Source: Maribacter luteus
GTDB taxonomy: Bacteria > Bacteroidota > Bacteroidia > Flavobacteriales > Flavobacteriaceae
Assembly: GCF_009674825.1 (NCBI RefSeq)
Contig: NZ_WKJH01000030.1
Location: 310,001-374,000 of the forward strand
Direction of reading: 5' to 3'
Length of the DNA stretch: 64,000 nucleotides
In this document: in pieces, positions 53,705 through 61,155 of the stretch
How positions within the stretch are numbered: the stretch's first letter is position 1
Layout of the letters: each line of letters starts with the position of its first letter
Made by a program: the position numbers and the translations under genes
The notes under the pieces: model-generated
The model's database searches: none
What the model saw: the letters and a program-made list of their open reading frames with translations, nothing else
What the model was told of the DNA's origin: nothing

Positions 53705-55789
53705 TTATATTTTAGAATAAAAATCTGCAAACCAAGAACTGGAAGGCGCTATAAGAAAAACGACCGATCTGGCTTTTACCAAATAGGAATCCCCCTCAAC
53801 AATTTCCGCATTTTCAAGTAATACGATATCATCCGGTGAGGGCAAGGAAGTATCGATAATACGAAACCAGTTCATTTTATTAAAATCGTGGGAATCCGGA
53901 ATTTCAAAATTCATATCCTCGGTGTACGCGTTGCAGGCCAGAAACAATACAGAATCTTTTTTATTGGATCTAACGGTACCTGCCAGGCTATGTGATGTAG
54001 CGCTCCAATCGGGTTTTCCCAAATGAACACCGCTCCAATCAATCTGCCTTTTAGTTTGAAGAAATTCCATTAATGGCAATGCATCGTCAGCTTCACTTAA
54101 ATTGGTGTTCAATCTAAAACCGTTCAAAAGACGCACAAATCGGTAGAGTGAAGCGTTCTTTTTAAGCAAATCCCAATCAAACCAACTTATTTCATTGTCT
54201 TGACAATAGGCATTGTTATTACCTTGTTGGGTTCTTCTAACCTCATCCCCCATCAAGATCATAGGTGTACCATAAGAAAGCAGCGTTACCGCCAAAAAAT
54301 TCTTTATTTGTTGTTCCCTTATCCGTACTATGGTCGGATCGGTCGATGGACCTTCCTCCCCAAAGTTATAACTCAGATTGTGGTTAGTACCATCACGATT
54401 ATCTTGCCCGTTTGCCCAATTGTGTTTTTCATTATAGCTTACCAAATCATTAAGGGTAAAGCCATCATGACAGGTAATAAAATTGATACTGGTATCCGCG
54501 GGCTGGTTTTTATGCCCATAGAGATCAGGACTAGCCAATATCCGGGATGCAAAATTCGATATTGAACCTTCATCTCCCCGAATAAAACTACGCACATCAT
54601 CTCGGAACTTTCCATTCCATTCTTTCCATTTATCGCCTATGAAATTACCAACTTGATAAAGTCCGGCCGCATCCCAAGCTTCGGCTATGAGTTTGGCTCC
54701 CGCAAGGATCGGATCGGATTGGATCTCCCAAAGTATGGGTGGACTCTGCAAGGGGTTTCCATACTCATCCCGTGATAAAACGGAAGCCAGATCAAAACGG
54801 AATCCGTCAACATGCATTTCGGAAACCCAAAAACGCAGACTGTCCAAAATCATTCTTCGGGCAATGGAATGATTGGCGTTGATGGTGTTGCCGCAGCCAG
54901 AATAATCCCCATAGGTCCCATCTGTGTTAAGTAGATAATACGCCTTGTTTTCCACCCCTTTAAAACATAATGTAGGCCCATTTTGGTCGCCTTCACTGGT
55001 GTGGTTGTAAACTACATCGAGAATTACCTCTATATCGGCCTTGTGCAAGGCCTTTACCATATCGCGGAATTCGTCCAACGGGCCCAAAATATCTTTACGC
55101 GAACTATATGCCCTATGTGGGGCAAAGAAAGAAACGGGACTATATCCCCAGTAATTCTTATTGCCTGGAGGGGCATCTTGATTATCGAACTGGAATACAG
55201 GTAGTAATTCCACTGCCGTAATTCCCAAATCTTTTAAATAGGGGATTTTCTCTATCAATCCGGCATAGGTTCCCCTCTTCCCTTCCACTACCCCAGAATT
55301 GGGATGCCGTGTAAATCCTTTTACGTGGAGTTCATAGATTATGGTCTGGACAAAGGAATGACGGGGACAACGATCTTCTTCCCAATCATAGCTGCTGGTA
55401 TCTACCACGACACTTTTCATAGCGCTGGCTTGATTATTACCTGGTTTCTCAGCTAACTCACGTTGATACGTTTTAGGAAGCACAACCAGTTTGCTATAGG
55501 GATCCAACAGTACTTTTTGGGAATCAAATAGATATCCCTTTTCAGGACGAAAAGGCCCATATATTCTATAGCCATAGATTTGACCGGCCTTTAACCCCGG
55601 AACGAAAACATGCCAGTACGATTCCGTTCTATTCAGTTTTTTATCAAAAACAATTGTTTCAGTGGGTTCAGTATCTTCTGGATCAGTGAACAACAACAAT
55701 TCTACAGCACTGCTGTTCTTGGAATAAATACTGAAATTAACCCCATTGCCCTTGATTGATGCCCCAATCGGGTATGGCCAACCTTTCAT
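53705..55789 (-). CDS. glgX: Glycogen debranching enzyme GlgX (GH13)
   Basis: 694 residues from the ATG at 55789, which gives the normal GlgX beginning M-K-G-W-P-Y-P-I-G-A. A TTG at 55819 would overlap the upstream stop by four bases and cannot be excluded. CBM48 at the N terminus is followed by a GH13 barrel with V-V-Y-N-H-T, D-G-F-R-F-D-L-A (catalytic Asp), A-E-A-W-D (catalytic Glu) and C-H-D-G-F-T. It removes 1,6-linked branches of glycogen. Last gene of the pyruvate kinase operon. Confidence 0.92.
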   Translation of the reverse strand: MKGWPYPIGASIKGNGVNFSIYSKNSSAVELLLFTDPEDTEPTETIVFDKKLNRTESYWHVFVPGLKAGQIYGYRIYGPFRPEKGYLFDSQKVLLDPYSKLVVLPKTYQRELAEKPGNNQASAMKSVVVDTSSYDWEEDRCPRHSFVQTIIYELHVKGFTRHPNSGVVEGKRGTYAGLIEKIPYLKDLGITAVELLPVFQFDNQDAPPGNKNYWGYSPVSFFAPHRAYSSRKDILGPLDEFRDMVKALHKADIEVILDVVYNHTSEGDQNGPTLCFKGVENKAYYLLNTDGTYGDYSGCGNTINANHSIARRMILDSLRFWVSEMHVDGFRFDLASVLSRDEYGNPLQSPPILWEIQSDPILAGAKLIAEAWDAAGLYQVGNFIGDKWKEWNGKFRDDVRSFIRGDEGSISNFASRILASPDLYGHKNQPADTSINFITCHDGFTLNDLVSYNEKHNWANGQDNRDGTNHNLSYNFGEEGPSTDPTIVRIREQQIKNFLAVTLLSYGTPMILMGDEVRRTQQGNNNAYCQDNEISWFDWDLLKKNASLYRFVRLLNGFRLNTNLSEADDALPLMEFLQTKRQIDWSGVHLGKPDWSATSHSLAGTVRSNKKDSVLFLACNAYTEDMNFEIPDSHDFNKMNWFRIIDTSLPSPDDIVLLENAEIVEGDSYLVKARSVVFLIAPSSSWFADFYSKI

Positions 55790-55815
55790 TATTTTCCTAG
55801 AAGTTTTCAAAACAA

Positions 55816-56985
55816 TCAATTCGCTTGTGTTCTATATTTTGTAATCAAATTTTTAAATCCCTCTAAAAATTCATGATCAATGGCGTTCCAATCCATTGGT
55901 TCCCTGACTGCTAAATCTGAATGGGGAATCGACCCATTGATAGGGGATTTGTTGTAGGTGCAATTTTCGGTACCATAATAAATAACTACGGGATGTCCTA
56001 AAGAAAGTAACAACTCAAATGCCTGTAGCATAATTTGAACATCACCCTTACAATGCAATAAAAACCGGTTCATATCATGGTTATCCAAAAAAGTAACCAT
56101 ATGATAATCGGAAGGTATGCGTTTAAAGTGCTTTTTGATTTTGGATTTCAGCTTTTTGCTTGATAAGAGATCAACTCCATTCTCAACTGCTTCCACTATC
56201 ATTTTGTTGAGGGCAAAGTCCAATACCCCATCCAATTCTCCATGGTACTCCAACTGAATCCCTTCCTGTGATATTCCAAATTTCCTTTTCAGCGTTTTGT
56301 TCCTTAAACCTGTAGTCTTAATAAGCTTTTTCTCCAAACCTTCGCACCAAACCTCACCAATGAACACAGCATGGGGATATTTGGCCTTCATCCTTTTCCT
56401 GAATACTTTCCAAAATTTATGTGATGGCCCTATGGCGTGATCTATTCTAAAGCCATCGAGTCCTAAGGACATCCAATAGTCGGCGACATTGATCATGTAA
56501 TCCCTTGCCCCTACATTATTTAAATTAAGTTTGGGCAACTCACCAAAATCCAGGAAACAACGATAAGTATCTGGCCAATGTTCAAAAATGAACCAATCAT
56601 AATACTTACTATGTCTATGCTGACACGCATCTTTAAAGAAAGGGTGTTCATGGGAACAATGGTTGGGAACAAAATCGGCTATCACATAAAGTCCTCTTTT
56701 ATGCGCTTCATGGATCAGTCTTTGAAGATCTTCCTTGGAACCAAAATGTGGATCTACTTTTTTAAAATCAGTTATATGGTACCCATGGTAATTCAATGAT
56801 TCATAAAAAGGGGAAAGCCATATAACATTGATGCCCAAACTCTCAAAGTAATCGAGTTTCCCAATTACCCCATTGAGATTCCCACCGAGGAATTCGGGTT
56901 TGTTTTCTGTCTTTTCAAAGCCATTGAACCTATCAATGAACACTTGGTAGATCACGGCTTTCCTGAACCATTCCGTAGTACTCAT
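55816..56985 (-). CDS. Alpha-amylase family (GH13) hydrolase, cytoplasmic
   Basis: 389 residues, short, without a signal peptide. The GH13 regions I-A-D-F-V-P-N-H, G-F-R-I-D-H-A (nucleophile Asp), F-I-G-E-V-W (acid/base Glu) and F-L-D-N-H-D are present. It probably cuts alpha-1,4-linked glucan chains inside the cell. It overlaps the upstream pyruvate-kinase-like gene by four bases (ATGA) and the following glgX frame closely, so the three are translated together. Confidence 0.9.
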   Translation of the reverse strand: MSTTEWFRKAVIYQVFIDRFNGFEKTENKPEFLGGNLNGVIGKLDYFESLGINVIWLSPFYESLNYHGYHITDFKKVDPHFGSKEDLQRLIHEAHKRGLYVIADFVPNHCSHEHPFFKDACQHRHSKYYDWFIFEHWPDTYRCFLDFGELPKLNLNNVGARDYMINVADYWMSLGLDGFRIDHAIGPSHKFWKVFRKRMKAKYPHAVFIGEVWCEGLEKKLIKTTGLRNKTLKRKFGISQEGIQLEYHGELDGVLDFALNKMIVEAVENGVDLLSSKKLKSKIKKHFKRIPSDYHMVTFLDNHDMNRFLLHCKGDVQIMLQAFELLLSLGHPVVIYYGTENCTYNKSPINGSIPHSDLAVREPMDWNAIDHEFLEGFKNLITKYRTQAN

Positions 56986-58802
56986 AGTTTTTCCATCCTT
57001 GGGAGCATCTTTTCATTTTTTTCATGAAACTGCTCCATATGCGATAGTATTTTATTCAAAAGTAGCAATACATCATTTATGTAAGGGCCTTTGTTCAACA
57101 TTACACATTCTGCCTTCAATGAGGCCGTTGCATCAGTAATTTCTGCCCTTGATGGCAACCCTTTTTTCGCAAAACTCTCTAAAACTTGAGTGGCCCAAAC
57201 CACGGGAACATGTGCTGCTCCACATAAGGTCAATATTTCTTCTTGCACCTTTCCTATGGCATCCCAACCCGTTTCTACCGCAAGATCTCCCCTCGCGATC
57301 ATTACCCCGATATATTTGACCTTCATGGCCGAAAGTAGTATCTCAAACAGATTATCAAAAGCGAATCGGGTTTCTATTTTCAAGATTATGCTCAAGTTGT
57401 CGATCGCATTCAATTTTTCCAATTCCGTCAATAATTCCTCAACATCCTTTTTAGAGTTGACGAAGGAAAAATTAACAACATCGGCATGCTCAACAACAAA
57501 TTTAAGATCTATTTTATCTTTTTCGGTCAACCCACTTATTCCGAGATATGTGGTTGGGAAGTTCATTCCCTTTTCCGCCTTTAATTTAGATCCGTTCTCA
57601 TTGGCGCGAACGATTCGTAGATCAATACGGTCCGGATATACATTTTCGGCCCTTCCTTCTATCTTACCATCATCGAATAAAATGGTTTCCCCTTTCTTTA
57701 TCCGATCAAAAACCTCGGGAAGTTGACAAGATATGCTGGCCGGTTCTATAAGATTACCTTCCTCATCGAATTTTGCGGGATAACCGAATGTGTCGCCCTT
57801 GGTAATTGTAAGAATATCATTGGTCATCAATAAAATCGACTGTTCAATGGCCGGCAATTCCCCTATTACCCCATCTGGTATTTCCCTATTTCGGCATTTT
57901 AGAATGGTACCGGTACTTATATAGGATGTTTTATTACAATGTAACAATACTTGCTGCTCCCCTACTTTTACCACTTTTAATTTACGTTGCTTACCTCGGG
58001 TGTCTTTCAATGTGAATTTATCACCAAGCTCCAATTTCTGTAGCCAACCCAAACCCACGGGTAATGCATTGGGTTCAGAGGTATCTTTTAATTCAGGAAC
58101 CAATACAAGTAATGCCGGATTTACCACTACTCCACTTTCATTTCGTTTAGGGGAAAATTTACGCACCTTGGGACCGGGTATTATACTTCCTGTCCTAATT
58201 TTTGGCCCTGCAAGGTCCATCGTAATCTTCACCTTTCTTTTCAATGTTTCAGAAGCGGTTTTTACATTCTGGATAATTTGTTCCCAAATGGCCGGATTAT
58301 CATGGGCACAGTTGATTCGTGCACAGTTCATGCCGTTCAGAACCATATTATGTACCATTTGATAATCATAAGCGGCTTGTGTGGGTAAGGTTACCATTAT
58401 CCTAACCCTTCTACCTTTGGAGCGATTTCCCAATAACTCTTTGGTATGGTTCGTTAAAAGTCTTTTACCGTTTTTTATCGATAATCCCGCTTTCAGATTT
58501 TCGGCGGGCAGTTCTCCAATAAGACTATATAAGATGAACCTGGTTTTTAATAAACTCGACATTAAATGTCCTTCTGCTTTTGCAAGTCTTGTTAAACCTA
58601 GATTCTGTAATTTTTTTTGGATATCCCTAAGGTCAAATTTCCTAAAGGCATTATAGTGGATTAAGTTCCTTGCACTTTTATGGTAGTCGGGGTGTATCTG
58701 ACTTAAAAGACCTTCCGCTTCGTTTTCTTCTTGCTGTACCGCAATGATTATGGTTTCAATCTGTGCGATCAGCTCCTTTATTTTCTCAGTCTTTAATTTC
58801 AT
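56982..58802 (-). CDS. pyk: Pyruvate kinase-like protein with N-terminal extension
   Basis: 606 residues from the ATG at 58802; the frame is open to 58862, but the -7 element at 58837-58844 excludes that start. The kinase part begins at about residue 130 (R-I-M-V-T-L-P, A-R-I-N-C-A-H, M-D-L-A-G-P-K-I-R-T-G) and holds the Mg/phosphate site I-L-K-I-E-T and I-A-R-G-D-L-A-V-E. The first 125 residues are a helical extension unknown in ordinary pyruvate kinase, and the C-terminal regulatory domain is short or absent. It converts phosphoenolpyruvate to pyruvate with ATP yield. Confidence 0.85.
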   Translation of the reverse strand: MKLKTEKIKELIAQIETIIIAVQQEENEAEGLLSQIHPDYHKSARNLIHYNAFRKFDLRDIQKKLQNLGLTRLAKAEGHLMSSLLKTRFILYSLIGELPAENLKAGLSIKNGKRLLTNHTKELLGNRSKGRRVRIMVTLPTQAAYDYQMVHNMVLNGMNCARINCAHDNPAIWEQIIQNVKTASETLKRKVKITMDLAGPKIRTGSIIPGPKVRKFSPKRNESGVVVNPALLVLVPELKDTSEPNALPVGLGWLQKLELGDKFTLKDTRGKQRKLKVVKVGEQQVLLHCNKTSYISTGTILKCRNREIPDGVIGELPAIEQSILLMTNDILTITKGDTFGYPAKFDEEGNLIEPASISCQLPEVFDRIKKGETILFDDGKIEGRAENVYPDRIDLRIVRANENGSKLKAEKGMNFPTTYLGISGLTEKDKIDLKFVVEHADVVNFSFVNSKKDVEELLTELEKLNAIDNLSIILKIETRFAFDNLFEILLSAMKVKYIGVMIARGDLAVETGWDAIGKVQEEILTLCGAAHVPVVWATQVLESFAKKGLPSRAEITDATASLKAECVMLNKGPYINDVLLLLNKILSHMEQFHEKNEKMLPRMEKL

Positions 58803-59219
58803 ATTTCCCCTTTTTGCATACGCTGTTATTCCTTTACAAATATATTCATAGGTTTCCAGCATTTTATGACATTGGTCATAATCTTAATTTAAAGTTTTCG
58901 TCTTTCTTTGAAAACAAATGCAAAATCCAATTTAGTGACCATTTTCCTAAATATATTGATTTGGAAAAATCATCCTAGAAATACACGTGAACTACAATAC
59001 CCGACTATTTTTCATCCAAGTCAGAAACGATAACCCGAGTATCAATTTCTTATATGAATTATCATAAAATAACAATCCAACAAACTATAAATCAAACCAT
59101 TATAATCATCTACTTAAATCAGTATATTGCTTAATGAAGCCATTGTTCTTAAAGTTATTGAACCCAAAACAATTTCTTCTTTAAAAATTGTAGTTTTATA
59201 AAGTAATTAGCCAATTTTT
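58803..59219. other. Intergenic region between the pyk operon and the M14 peptidase gene
   Basis: 417 bases, AT-rich, no ORF. It holds the Crp/Fnr-type site and -7 element of the pyk operon (58837-58878). Upstream of the M14 gene is TAGTTTTA at about 59188-59195, a possible -7 element. Nothing else was recognised. Confidence 0.5.
58837..58878 (-). promoter_or_regulatory. Crp/Fnr-type site and promoter of the pyk-amylase-glgX operon (site 12)
   Basis: TGACATTGGTCA (58867-58878), then on the minus strand 22 bases and TATATTTG (58837-58844), a perfect TAnnTTTG. It decides the pyk start at 58802. Confidence 0.75.
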
Positions 59220-60956
59220 ATGAGAGTATTTTTTTGTTTATTGATTTGTTTGACTGCTTGTAATACTTCAAAGGATTCTTCAAATTACGATTTTGAGACT
59301 CATTTTGAAAAAACAGGAGGGTTAGAAACTGCCACCTACCAACAAGTCATAAAGTATTATAATATTCTAGCTGAAACTTATCCCGAAATTTCTTGTGATA
59401 GTATGGGCATGACCGACTCTGGTAAACCTTTGTATTTAATTACCCTTAACCCTGATTTAAAATTTGATTTTTCCGAAATAAGAAAAACAAAACGCGTTAT
59501 TTTAATCAACAACGGTATACATCCTGGAGAACCAGACGGTATTGATGCTACCATGATGTTTTTAAGGGATATAGCGCAAGGTAAAATCAACAAACCTGAA
59601 AATACTGTTTTGGCTACCATTCCCATATATAATGTTGGAGGTAGCCTGAACCGAAATTCAACGTCCCGTACCAATCAAAACGGACCAAAAGAGTACGGTT
59701 TTAGGGGCAATGCCAGAAATTACGATTTAAATCGTGATTTTATCAAAAGTGACACCAAAAATGCACGGACCTTTGCCCGAATTTTTCATTTTGTGAAACC
59801 TGATGTTTTTATTGACAACCACGTTAGTAATGGTGCGGATTATCAATATACCCTTACCCATTTGTTTACACAGCACAATAAACTTGGTGGGGAATTAGGC
59901 AATTATTTACATACCGGAATGATGCCGGAATTGGAACGGAAATTAGCAGAAAAAGAATGGGATATTACACCTTACGTAAATGTCTTTAATCAAGTCCCCG
60001 AAAACGGGTTTTCACAGTTTATGGATTACCCTCGTTATTCCTCGGGTTACTCTACACTGTTCAATACACTGGGAATGATGGTGGAAACCCACATGCTCAA
60101 ACCCTATAAACAGCGGGTAGAAGGCACCTATGAGCTTATGAAAAGCATGTTGGAGATTACTGAAGAAAATGGCAGTAAGATATCAGAATTAAGAAAAAAC
60201 GCCTTTATTGAAGACCAACACCGTGAAAGTTACCCTTTAGATTGGGAAGTGGACACAACAATGACCTCTACTTTAGATTTTAAGGGTTTTAAAGGGGATA
60301 TAATCAAAAGTGACATTACCGGATTAAACCGATTAAAGTATGACAGGACAAAGCCCTTTACCCAAAAAGTAAAATATCAAAATTACTTTAAACCAAAGAT
60401 TACGGTTAACGTACCAAAAGCGTACATAATTCCACAAGGTTGGTTTAACGTCATTAACCTATTGAAAAACAATTCAGTTGAAATGACAACATTAAAAAAA
60501 GACTCCACAATCAACGTTGAGTCTTATAAAATAGAAAGTTACCAAACTAGGAAAACCCCTTATGAGGGCCACTATATGCATTATGACACCAGAGTGGAGA
60601 AAAACCATACCATGATGCAGTTCGCCAAAGGGGATTATCTTATCTATACCGATCAATATGCTTTTAGATATTTGATTGAGACTTTAGAACCCCAGGCCCC
60701 GGATTCTTTCTTTAATTGGAATTTTTTCGATACCGTTCTTCAACAGAAAGAAGGATTCTCACCCTATGTTTGGGAAGATAAAGCTCTTGAAATTCTGGCC
60801 GACAATCCCGAATTGTCATCTGCTTTCACCGCAAAAAAATCGAAGGATAAGGAATTTGCCAAAAATTGGTATGCACAACTGGACTGGATACATAAACATA
60901 CCGAATATTATGAAAAAGCACATTTACAATATCCAGTATTTAGGATAATAGATTAA
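59220..60956 (+). CDS. M14-family zinc carboxypeptidase lipoprotein
   Basis: 578 residues with a lipoprotein signal (L-T-A-C at about residues 11-14). The zinc ligands are His101 and Glu104 (H-P-G-E-P-D-G) and His201 (D-N-H-V-S-N-G), with the catalytic Glu289 (V-E-T-H-M-L). It removes C-terminal residues from peptides outside the cytoplasm. The C-terminal 250 residues form an extra domain of unknown role. Separate from the stress island. Confidence 0.88.
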   Translation: MRVFFCLLICLTACNTSKDSSNYDFETHFEKTGGLETATYQQVIKYYNILAETYPEISCDSMGMTDSGKPLYLITLNPDLKFDFSEIRKTKRVILINNGIHPGEPDGIDATMMFLRDIAQGKINKPENTVLATIPIYNVGGSLNRNSTSRTNQNGPKEYGFRGNARNYDLNRDFIKSDTKNARTFARIFHFVKPDVFIDNHVSNGADYQYTLTHLFTQHNKLGGELGNYLHTGMMPELERKLAEKEWDITPYVNVFNQVPENGFSQFMDYPRYSSGYSTLFNTLGMMVETHMLKPYKQRVEGTYELMKSMLEITEENGSKISELRKNAFIEDQHRESYPLDWEVDTTMTSTLDFKGFKGDIIKSDITGLNRLKYDRTKPFTQKVKYQNYFKPKITVNVPKAYIIPQGWFNVINLLKNNSVEMTTLKKDSTINVESYKIESYQTRKTPYEGHYMHYDTRVEKNHTMMQFAKGDYLIYTDQYAFRYLIETLEPQAPDSFFNWNFFDTVLQQKEGFSPYVWEDKALEILADNPELSSAFTAKKSKDKEFAKNWYAQLDWIHKHTEYYEKAHLQYPVFRIID

Positions 60957-61155
60957 ATCACATTGTTCATTATGGAAATCTTAAAAAAGCTAAAATCACA
61001 CTACTGTATATCATTGATTTTCAAATGTTAATTATGCGTTAATATCAAACCCACTAACCTAGGAGCCATAACATTTAGTCCCATTTTTTGTAGTTTTAGA
61101 ATTATTCTGTCATTTGATAAAATTCCACCGAGTAAAGAACTAAAACCAACCTTAT

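Noticed and set aside
57190-57726. Long open frame (178 codons) on the plus strand
   Set aside because: Antisense to the conserved pyruvate kinase catalytic region; Ser/Ile/Asn-rich with no domain.
24987-58878. The island as a recently acquired mobile element
   Set aside because: No integrase, transposase, tRNA, flanking repeat or clear change in base composition was seen; housekeeping genes such as tkt lie within it.
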